NCBI GenBank assembly: GCA_016840125.1
Contig: JAEOSY010000204.1
Location: 1-6,219 of the forward strand
Direction: 5' to 3'
Origin: Candidatus Helarchaeota archaeon
GTDB lineage: Archaea; Asgardarchaeota; Lokiarchaeia; Helarchaeales; HEL-GB-A
DNA length: 6,219 nucleotides
In this document: piece after piece, positions 1 through 4,996 of the stretch
Layout of the letters: each line of letters opens with the position of its first letter
Numbering within the stretch: the first letter of the stretch is position 1
Notes under the pieces: model-generated
Told to the model about the DNA's origin: nothing
Databases searched by the model: none
What the model saw: only the letters and a program-made list of their open reading frames with translations
Made by a program: the position numbers and the translations under genes

Positions 1-959
1 GGATCGAAGCCAGCGAGAACGCCAAGGTCAGGGATAACAGGGAGATCGGAAAAGGGGACGCAGTCGCAAACGGGTGTAACGTCTAAAATTAGATTGAGAT
101 AGGCAAAATTTTCTTTTCCAACGGTGTCTATAACAGCTTTTGCAGCATCTGCAAAACGTATGGAGGCATCCTTACTATCAGTCCATTTTAATGGGATTGC
201 ACCTTTATCACGGCAAACTTCATTGCAACCCACGCAGCGATAATCTTTACAGCGTTCTGGTAGTATTGTATAATCTTCAGTGATTGCATCCGCAGGACAG
301 ATGTCCCGACACTTACCACATTTATCACAGATAGATTTGTCGATTTGAGGGGTTTCATTATAAACATGAATCATATATTTCGAGGGTTTGGCGACACAAC
401 CCACCCCTAGGTTTTTCAAAGCGCCACCTATCCCCCCTCGTGGATGGCCCTTCACGTGTGCTACAGAAATAACCTTGTCCGCTTCTGCAATCATCTTTGC
501 AACATACACTTCCTTCAATTGCTGCCCCTCGACCTTAACGAGTTTATGATCAAACCCTTGCAGACCATCTGCAGGAATAAGGGGAGCCAAGCACGTTTCA
601 AACGTATAGCCAGCAACCTGAGCTAACTGAAGCCGTCCTACCCCATAGTTACGGGGTCTTCGCATACCTAATCCCACACTCTCTGTTAGAAAAACATAGG
701 CACCTTTTTCCTTGAGTAATTCAACGATCTTCCGGATGAAAATACTTCTGATCGTGCGAGTGGTTGTAAGAGTCCCCCAATGCATCTTAAGGGCGACTTG
801 ATCGTCCTTTTCAACAATATTGAGAATCCTACTTTTCTGAATCAACTTTTCCATTTTCTTAATTAGGCTATAATCTGGCTGAAACCAAGATTGCCGCCCA
901 TGTGCCACTTCAGTGAAGGGAATGTCGGCGCGTGCATCTGTATAGTAAATTTCACTCAT
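1..959 (-). CDS. DUF362-family iron-sulfur protein, C-terminus cut off by the window edge
   Basis: An open minus-strand frame starts at ATG 957-959 and runs off the left edge after 319 complete codons. Residues 1-200 match the DUF362 pattern: 'KMHWG' near 58-62, and 'AHVKGHPRGGIGGALKNLG' at 167-185. A ferredoxin-like insert follows, with CX2CX2CX3CP (C211, C214, C217, C221) and a second set C237, C242, C245, C249, enough for two Fe-S clusters. The frame then returns to the DUF362 fold and ends at 'LAGFDP', just where the family's conserved Asp-Pro-Val-Ala segment begins, so perhaps 40-80 residues are missing (inference). The start is fixed by a strong Shine-Dalgarno, GAGGTGAT, at 964-971. The gene follows the oxidoreductase by 17 bp, so they are probably one operon. 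DUF362 proteins are presumed cytosolic redox proteins of unknown substrate. The family call is secure and the function is not. Confidence 0.9.
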   Translation of the reverse strand, partial: MSEIYYTDARADIPFTEVAHGRQSWFQPDYSLIKKMEKLIQKSRILNIVEKDDQVALKMHWGTLTTTRTIRSIFIRKIVELLKEKGAYVFLTESVGLGMRRPRNYGVGRLQLAQVAGYTFETCLAPLIPADGLQGFDHKLVKVEGQQLKEVYVAKMIAEADKVISVAHVKGHPRGGIGGALKNLGVGCVAKPSKYMIHVYNETPQIDKSICDKCGKCRDICPADAITEDYTILPERCKDYRCVGCNEVCRDKGAIPLKWTDSKDASIRFADAAKAVIDTVGKENFAYLNLILDVTPVCDCVPFSDLPVIPDLGVLAGFD

Positions 960-963
960 ATCT

Positions 964-971
964 ATCACCTC
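964..971 (-). promoter_or_regulatory. Shine-Dalgarno of the DUF362 gene
   Basis: On the minus strand this reads GAGGTGAT, ending 4 nt before the ATG at 959. It is a near-perfect complement of the 3' end of 16S rRNA. It fixes the start codon and shows that leadered translation is used inside this operon. Confidence 0.8.
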
Positions 972-976
972 TATTA

Positions 977-2167
977 TCAAATTCCGAATGCTTCATCATA
1001 ACTATCTATTTCAACCGCGTCATCTTCGAGAGGAACCTCATCTATTCCCTCTATTCCATCTATAATCGATTTAAGCTTGACATCTTGAAAATCGGTACGT
1101 AATGATTTAACGATTCCAAGGGTTATCTGTAAAATTTCCCGGGCGTCCTTTCCTGAAAGAATCGGCTCCGCATCCTTTTTGATAGCTTCAATAAAATGTT
1201 TAGTACTATTAATGAAACTCCATTTCCAATTCGTTTCCATATCACATTCACCATGCCACTCACCCTTGGAGTCGATCCAATACAACCCTGGAGCTCCTGG
1301 ACCACCACATCCACACCCTACAAACATATTCCCCGTGCAACCATTGATAAACATGATTCCCTTAGATCCTTGAATCTCGACGAACTCTTCACATCCATAG
1401 TAATCCGATTGGATAGGTAGTTTAGGTCCTACTGAAAGATTCCAAAGTCCATATTTCGCAGAAGATTTGGTTTTATAAATGACCACCGCGGGCATATCCG
1501 AGACTTTGATCACTTTATAAATACGATAGCCACCAGCCCATGCCTGAACACTCCTGACGGGTCTATTTAAAAACATTCGGATTACCGAATGCTTATGATA
1601 ACCATCATCAACCATATTTGGCATTTTGTAGTTGTTTGCTTCTTCTATGCGCCATTTCCAAGTCATAAGGGGTACTTTCCAAGAAGAAAGCGGGCGGATT
1701 GAGCTCCACATCCGATAATTGACTACATAGACATCCCCAATAACCCCCTCTTTGATTAATTCCATCGCCCGAACGTAAGGGGGGTGGAATCGAAAATTTT
1801 CAAAGACCTTAAATTTTACTCCTGCGTTCTGTGCAGCGCTTATCATTGCATCCATTTCGCTAAGCTTAAGGGCGGGAGGTTTTTGCAAACTTACATGCTT
1901 CCCCGCCTCGCAGGCAGCAATTGTTATGGGCATATGTAGCTTGTGAGGGGTTAAAATTTCCACAATATCCACATTGTCATCTTTCATGACATCTAGGTAA
2001 TCTTTATAAACGACTTTTGCACCCCAATCTTCAGCTGCTTTCCTTGCTTTGCCTCTTTTTTTATCGCACATGGCATAAATCTCAGCATCTGGGTGATCCA
2101 CATATCCTAAGGCATTCAACGATAGAATACGACCCGTTCCGATAAACGCGACTCGTAATTTACTCAT
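977..2167 (-). CDS. Gfo/Idh/MocA-family NAD(P)-dependent oxidoreductase
   Basis: This is a 396-residue protein. The N-terminal Rossmann fold begins 'MSKLRVAFIGTGRI', a GxGxxx nucleotide-binding loop at residues 10-14, and has 'AMCD' near 32-35 at the end of beta-2. The family's Glu-Lys-Pro motif is present as Gln-Lys-Pro (95-97), keeping the lysine. 'DDGYHKH' at 187-193 matches the family's catalytic D-x-G-x-H region, with H191 the likely proton-relay residue. The C-terminal half is the usual alpha/beta substrate domain. It contains an odd Cys/Gly-rich stretch, 'GCGCGG', at 284-289, and ends in an acidic tail. Members oxidise or reduce sugars, inositols and related polyols in the cytosol; the substrate cannot be read here. 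The start at 2167 was chosen over an upstream in-frame start at 2209 because the fold starts immediately and TGAGG lies 8 nt upstream. It is probably transcribed together with the DUF362 gene. Confidence 0.93.
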   Translation of the reverse strand: MSKLRVAFIGTGRILSLNALGYVDHPDAEIYAMCDKKRGKARKAAEDWGAKVVYKDYLDVMKDDNVDIVEILTPHKLHMPITIAACEAGKHVSLQKPPALKLSEMDAMISAAQNAGVKFKVFENFRFHPPYVRAMELIKEGVIGDVYVVNYRMWSSIRPLSSWKVPLMTWKWRIEEANNYKMPNMVDDGYHKHSVIRMFLNRPVRSVQAWAGGYRIYKVIKVSDMPAVVIYKTKSSAKYGLWNLSVGPKLPIQSDYYGCEEFVEIQGSKGIMFINGCTGNMFVGCGCGGPGAPGLYWIDSKGEWHGECDMETNWKWSFINSTKHFIEAIKKDAEPILSGKDAREILQITLGIVKSLRTDFQDVKLKSIIDGIEGIDEVPLEDDAVEIDSYDEAFGI

Positions 2168-2175
2168 TTTCAGAA

Positions 2176-2180
2176 CCTCA
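2176..2180 (-). promoter_or_regulatory. Shine-Dalgarno of the oxidoreductase gene
   Basis: TGAGG on the minus strand lies 8 nt before ATG 2167. It supports this internal start over the longer frame beginning at 2209. Confidence 0.55.
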
Positions 2181-2269
2181 GACTTTGCACTCCGCTCATT
2201 TCCGACCAAACCCTTGGTAATATTTTCAAGGTCATTGGAAAGAGGATTCTAACTAGCAATTACTAATTC

Positions 2270-2277
2270 TATAAATA
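2270..2277. promoter_or_regulatory. Candidate TATA box(es) in the divergent intergenic region
   Basis: TATAAATA reads as a TATA box on the plus strand, and TATTTATA on the minus strand is also TATA-like. The element lies in the A+T-rich gap between the leftward oxidoreductase operon and the rightward genes. On the plus strand it would place transcription near 2300, giving a leader of about 100 nt to ATG 2404. A second TATA-like stretch (TTATTTAATA, 2358-2367) would give a leader of only about 15 nt. No B-recognition element is obvious, so the choice between them is open. Confidence 0.4.
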
Positions 2278-2387
2278 AGTACTGTTGCGTGTTTTGAATT
2301 TTTGGTAGGAAATAATCTCCCAACAACTTCTCACCAACTTTTTATTCCATCAGTTTGTTATTTAATAGTAAGCTTGGGTCTTTGTTT

Positions 2388-2395
2388 GGTGGGAG
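2388..2395 (+). promoter_or_regulatory. Shine-Dalgarno that sets the start at 2404
   Basis: GGTGGGAG ends 8 nt before ATG 2404. This is better evidence for that start than the longer frame opening with TTG at 2302, whose extra 34 residues include a hydrophobic run that is probably not translated. Confidence 0.55.
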
Positions 2396-2403
2396 TTTAT
2401 CCT

Positions 2404-2943
2404 ATGTTATCAAATCGGGAAAAAATGTACGATGTTATCGCAAAAAGTGAGACACTTTCGGGGTTGAATGCGGTATTAAATAGCTTAAACATCGATCATC
2501 TTCAAAAGAATGTGAGGACTTGGAGTAACGCTAGAGGTTTCCTCCTTTCTCCGGAGATTACGTTGGAACAACTAAATAACATTTACGTCAAATGCGTTGT
2601 TCGTCAAAAGTTACTTGCGATGGAAGAGTTAGACGAGGTTGAAGATATCCTTAATACATCCATAGTGGAATATAAACCGTCTGTTGTAAAAACATGGGCT
2701 GATCTAATTGGATTCTTGAACGAGTTAGATCTTGAACCTTTTTGGGCCCTCCATAAAACTCTCAAATGGATCCTCCCGATCACAAGCTGTGAGCATATCT
2801 TTCTTTCGACCATTCGGGGATGTTCTACCCGGTTTCGTGACCTTGGGATTCAGTTTAGTTCAAGGGATCTGAATTCTTGGGATAATGCCAAGCGCTGGTT
2901 ATTCCAGCAAGCTGAAGATAACTTGGCTCATTCATGGGATTAG
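2404..2943 (+). CDS. Small helical protein with three Trp-centred repeats, unknown family
   Basis: I do not recognise this 179-residue protein. It appears helical and contains three related units of about 60 residues, each ending in Trp followed by a hydrophobic helix: 'VRTWSNARGFL' (W40), 'VKTWADLIGFL' (W98) and 'LNSWDNAKRWL' (W159). A weaker shared pattern, 'L..VLNSL' or 'VEDILN', comes before the first two. Spacings of 58 and 61 suggest internal duplication. ATG 2404 was chosen for its Shine-Dalgarno. The frame stops at TAG 2941-2943 and overlaps the next open frame (from 2885) by 59 bp. A +1 shift at that stop would continue straight into the winged-helix-like segment, so this may be the N-terminal part of a larger Cas1-containing protein rather than a gene of its own. 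The pattern could suit nucleic-acid or protein binding, but no function can be assigned. Confidence 0.6.
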   Translation: MLSNREKMYDVIAKSETLSGLNAVLNSLNIDHLQKNVRTWSNARGFLLSPEITLEQLNNIYVKCVVRQKLLAMEELDEVEDILNTSIVEYKPSVVKTWADLIGFLNELDLEPFWALHKTLKWILPITSCEHIFLSTIRGCSTRFRDLGIQFSSRDLNSWDNAKRWLFQQAEDNLAHSWD

Positions 2944-3223
2944 GGTTTTTGCTGAGGGTTCTCGTACGATAAAGCTCTCCCGAACTAAGGGATATCGCCT
3001 GATCCAGGAACTATTGGAAGAGAATATAATCAAGGAAGTGACCCCTTGGTTCGTCGAACCTAAAGGATTTGACAAAGAAGATGGAATAATTCGGTTTTTT
3101 GGTCGCCCCAAGCTCTATATCGTGCAGTTTGAATTTAAGATTTCACATCTTAGCAACAAGATCTGTGGCAAATGTCAATTTTTCACCCGCACCAACCGGT
3201 GTGCCATCATATCATCTCGCTAA
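2885..3223 (+). CDS. Winged-helix-like segment plus half of a cysteine cluster, probably part of a frameshifted Cas1 gene
   Basis: This 112-codon frame overlaps its neighbours on both sides. Residues 28-52, around 'KLSRTKGYRLIQELLEENII', look like the recognition helix of a winged helix-turn-helix, and 'DGIIRFFGRPKLYIVQF' (66-82) could be the wing. Near the end is 'CGKCQFFTRTNRC' (C94, C97, C106), three cysteines of a common archaeal pattern whose fourth member is usually P-x(3)-A-C-x-x-F. The frame stops at TAA 3221-3223 without it, yet 'IHPRMIACESF' appears about 30 codons later in the next frame. I therefore read this as the N-terminal portion of the Cas1-like protein cut off by a frameshift. 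No Shine-Dalgarno is clear at ATG 2885. It could instead be a separate small DNA-binding regulator, which would leave the half cluster unexplained. Confidence 0.5.
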   Translation: MPSAGYSSKLKITWLIHGIRVFAEGSRTIKLSRTKGYRLIQELLEENIIKEVTPWFVEPKGFDKEDGIIRFFGRPKLYIVQFEFKISHLSNKICGKCQFFTRTNRCAIISSR

Positions 3224-4631
3224 CGAAAGTCCTGAACGCATTCCGCATTCAAAACTAAAAGAATTAATCTTAGATAAATATGAATCTCCACAATTAAGGA
3301 TTCACCCCCGCATGATAGCTTGTGAGAGTTTCCATGAGAAAAAAAAGGATTATGAACTCAAATCGATCCGAAAATACATCGACACCCAGTATCAATTGTC
3401 AAGTACTGAGGGGGAAGTGATCGAGGAGATCGATCTGCTTTCCTGCAGAGAATGTGATGGAGAGATGCGCTACTCCCCTACGGCAAGAACTCTAAAATGT
3501 CCGAAATGTCATTCAAAATATACTCACGTGACAAAACCGGATGGTACAACGGTTTTAAAAGTCAATGTGGATGTTCGCAAGGCAAAGAAAGAGGAATTGC
3601 GGCGAATCTGTGGGATAATGGAGGAAGATGAGTCTTTAAAGAAGAAGAAGGCAATAACAAAGCGCTATAGAGCCACCATTAACAAACGAAAGAGATCGTC
3701 TGAAAAGGTTCTAAAGAAAAAAAACGAGATAGATTATGACCCTAAACTCAGGGAAAATCTCCAGCATAAGTACGGCAAGGTAGAATTTTACCGACCGCGA
3801 ATTTTAGCTATTCTGCTAAGCTGTATTCTGGCTACCCTCGAATTGAAGGCGTTTGGGATGGTTGAGGATTGGGTGATCGATCGGCACGTGTTTGGTCAAC
3901 TAGAACAATTCCAGAAATGCTCTAAATCCTCCACGATTAAGCAACTTCGAACCGCAGAACGTGTCATTGCCAAGCATTATTGGCAAGTTTGTAAAAAGAT
4001 CTTCAAGCAGCTTGGTTTCAAACTTTCAAATCGTAAATTAATGCGCTATGTGAGGGAATTTTTAGAACAACCCTTCCGGGGTTCCAAGGGTTACACGCCG
4101 GGGAACTGCCTCATCAATAACATCCATAAAATCTGCTACGAGCGGCTCCGAATCCTATTGACGAAATACGGCTATGGCTATGAATGTCCAGGAGTCGCTG
4201 AACATACTAATACGAAGTTTGGAATAGTGCTCGATTTATCCGATTTCGTGAAAGTTGCGTACCGCTTCGAGCTTATTTACGCGATCTGCGAGGGACGAAT
4301 TACAGAAAATAACCTTCACTCCATCTTAGGGCGCCATGATCAGGAGATTCATCTAACAAAGAGACCTACATTCACAGAATTAGAGCGTATTGTTCGGATA
4401 ACAGATCACAAAGTAATTTATACTACCCAGGGAGCTTCAAATCGCAAGTTTCGGGGTGTTCGATTGGGGAACGCCTTTGAAGAGTTTGTGGGTCAGTTAG
4501 CTCAAGATCTCATATATAAGGAGGAATTGACTTCTGTTTTCCTCTATACTCCCAATGTGGATGATTATGGACTTGTAAAGGATATCTTACAGGATTATCA
4601 TATCACCATTCCTTGTCTTTCTTCTGCCTAA
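3099..4631 (+). CDS. cas1: Cas1-like integrase/endonuclease with zinc ribbon and basic linker
   Basis: The open frame gives up to 510 codons, numbered here from the TTG at 3099. That TTG and the next 40 residues are doubtful, because the preceding frame looks coding there; no ATG with a good ribosome site exists before 3312. Domains: 'HPRMIACESF' (69-78), the second half of a split cysteine cluster; a zinc ribbon CX2C-X14-CX2C (C116, C119, C134, C137); a strongly basic linker (about 160-210); then a Cas1 helical catalytic domain (about 225-400). 'AERVIAKHYW' gives E287, 'NCLINNIHKICYE' the conserved Asn-rich helix, and 'HTNTKFGIVLDLSDF' H369, D379 and D382. These align with E. coli Cas1 E141, H208, D218 and D221, so the metal-binding triad is intact. 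The usual N-terminal beta-sandwich is not recognisable. Residues 440-510 form an unassigned tail. Cas1 integrates spacers or, in casposons, transposon ends. No Cas2 is visible. Confidence 0.75.
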   Translation: MVAPSSISCSLNLRFHILATRSVANVNFSPAPTGVPSYHLANESPERIPHSKLKELILDKYESPQLRIHPRMIACESFHEKKKDYELKSIRKYIDTQYQLSSTEGEVIEEIDLLSCRECDGEMRYSPTARTLKCPKCHSKYTHVTKPDGTTVLKVNVDVRKAKKEELRRICGIMEEDESLKKKKAITKRYRATINKRKRSSEKVLKKKNEIDYDPKLRENLQHKYGKVEFYRPRILAILLSCILATLELKAFGMVEDWVIDRHVFGQLEQFQKCSKSSTIKQLRTAERVIAKHYWQVCKKIFKQLGFKLSNRKLMRYVREFLEQPFRGSKGYTPGNCLINNIHKICYERLRILLTKYGYGYECPGVAEHTNTKFGIVLDLSDFVKVAYRFELIYAICEGRITENNLHSILGRHDQEIHLTKRPTFTELERIVRITDHKVIYTTQGASNRKFRGVRLGNAFEEFVGQLAQDLIYKEELTSVFLYTPNVDDYGLVKDILQDYHITIPCLSSA

Positions 4632-4643
4632 CCTTTCCCTCAA

Positions 4644-4649
4644 CTTTTT
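4644..4649 (+). terminator. Poly-T tract after the Cas1-like gene
   Basis: CTTTTT lies 13-18 nt after the stop codon at 4629-4631, within a pyrimidine-rich run (CCTTTCCCTCAACTTTTTA). Archaeal RNA polymerase stops at such T-tracts without a hairpin, so this is a plausible but weak terminator. Confidence 0.4.
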
Positions 4650-4673
4650 ACCTAAGAGCTCCCTGATAAAATT

Positions 4674-4704
4674 TATAATGGATAGATACACAGAGTCCAT
4701 TATA
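4674..4704. repeat. Perfect 9-bp inverted repeat
   Basis: TATAATGGA (4674-4682) and TCCATTATA (4696-4704) are exact reverse complements separated by 13 bp. The left arm contains the ATG of the small frame at 4678. It could be an operator or a hairpin that masks that start codon. Confidence 0.5.
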
Positions 4705-4809
4705 GGAATTCCAGGGTTCGAATTAGCGTATCTCCTGTTCGGGTTGGTTACAGCTTCAGCACTATGGATTCGTCTACGGTCTAGAGAACATCCAAGTAAA
4801 TTGATTTAA
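4678..4809 (+). CDS. 43-residue membrane peptide resembling an archaeal surface-protein sorting tail
   Basis: ATG 4678 to TAA 4807-4809 encodes a peptide with an acidic or polar start, 'IIGIPGFELAYLLFGLV', a hydrophobic span (about residues 15-31) and a basic end, 'IRLRSR'. This layout, Pro-Gly-Phe then one transmembrane helix then arginines, is that of the CTERM-type tails (PGF-CTERM and similar) found at the extreme C-terminus of archaeal surface proteins, where the tail is cut and exchanged for an anchor. As a free-standing gene it would be odd. It may be the leftover 3' end of a larger gene whose body was lost or replaced by the Cas1 segment, or a genuine small membrane protein. The frame stays open upstream to 4579, but the extra codons show no family signal. 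No Shine-Dalgarno is visible, and an inverted repeat covers the ATG. Confidence 0.45.
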   Translation: MDRYTESIIGIPGFELAYLLFGLVTASALWIRLRSREHPSKLI

Positions 4810-4956
4810 GATATAACATATTATATTGCATCTAGAAATAGATAATTCTTTTCTCTTTTCGTATTTATTCCCTTTTTTTCAATCTAAATTAAGCGAAAAC
4901 CCCATTATCTCTTTAATTTAAAGCCGGTCATTTTCAGAAAAAGGGCGAATGGAATA
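4810..4956 (+). other. A+T-rich non-coding gap with T-tracts
   Basis: No gene is supported here. The stretch is rich in A and T and contains pyrimidine runs, including TTTTCTCTTTTC near 4849-4860 and CCCTTTTTTTC near 4870-4880. The second is a good archaeal-type terminator for anything transcribed from the left. The gap then leads into the promoter of the Cas7-like gene. Confidence 0.5.
4873..4879 (+). terminator. Poly-T tract before the Cas7-like gene
   Basis: A run of seven T follows a T-rich stretch. It would isolate the Cas7-like operon from upstream transcription, in line with the separate TATA box about 80 bp downstream. Confidence 0.45.
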
Positions 4957-4959
4957 AAA

Positions 4960-4968
4960 TAAATATAA
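4960..4968 (+). promoter_or_regulatory. TATA box of the Cas7-like operon
   Basis: TAAATATAA, preceded by an A-rich GGAATAAAA that could serve as the B-recognition element, fits an archaeal promoter. With usual spacing, transcription would begin near 4990. That excludes the ATG at 4979 and favours ATG 4997 or a later start with little or no leader. Confidence 0.55.
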
Positions 4969-4996
4969 GATTAAAAAAATGTGGGGTTTAAATATT

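Larger units (their letters stand above)
2404..4631 (+). other. Possible single Cas1-like gene broken by two +1 frameshifts
   Basis: Three consecutive frames (2404-2943, 2885-3223, 3099-4631) are each offset by +1 from the one before. At both junctions, skipping one base at the stop keeps the next frame open: 'GAT T/AGG GTT' at 2938-2946 and 'CGC T/AAC GAA' at 3218-3226. Joined, they give about 740 residues: Trp repeats, winged helix, four-Cys cluster, zinc ribbon, basic linker, Cas1 domain and tail. The reassembled cysteine cluster supports the second junction. The first junction rests only on frame continuity and may instead be a gene boundary. Causes could be decay, assembly indels or programmed shifting. 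Confidence 0.45.

Noticed and set aside
444..626. 60-codon plus-strand frame opposite the DUF362 gene
   Set aside because: It lies wholly inside a well-supported gene on the other strand and has no ribosome site or family signal.
2302..2403. N-terminal extension of the Trp-repeat frame starting at TTG 2302 with a hydrophobic run 'CYLIVSLGLCLVGV'
   Set aside because: It has no good ribosome site and a rare start, whereas ATG 2404 has GGTGGGAG at the right distance. The hydrophobic run is therefore probably untranslated, though a membrane-anchored form cannot be excluded.
3099..3311. Start of the Cas1-like protein at TTG 3099
   Set aside because: The overlapping frame in this stretch carries the cysteine cluster and winged-helix wing, while this frame gives a low-complexity Ser/Pro-rich translation. 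The open frame here is more likely incidental.
3099..4631. Generic zinc-ribbon transposase (IS605 TnpB or IS200-like)
   Set aside because: The zinc ribbon and basic linker suggested it at first, but the ribbon lies before the catalytic region rather than within a RuvC fold, and the E/H/D motifs match Cas1.
2335..4650. 10-bp direct repeat CAACTTTTTA at 2335-2344 and 4641-4650 flanking the Cas1 region, as a possible target-site duplication
   Set aside because: The repeat is low in complexity (a T-run) and could easily arise by chance. No convincing terminal inverted repeats lie just inside it.
4632..4978. CRISPR array between the Cas1-like and Cas7-like genes
   Set aside because: No direct repeat of 20-40 bp recurs at regular spacing. 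Only one short inverted repeat and T-tracts are present.
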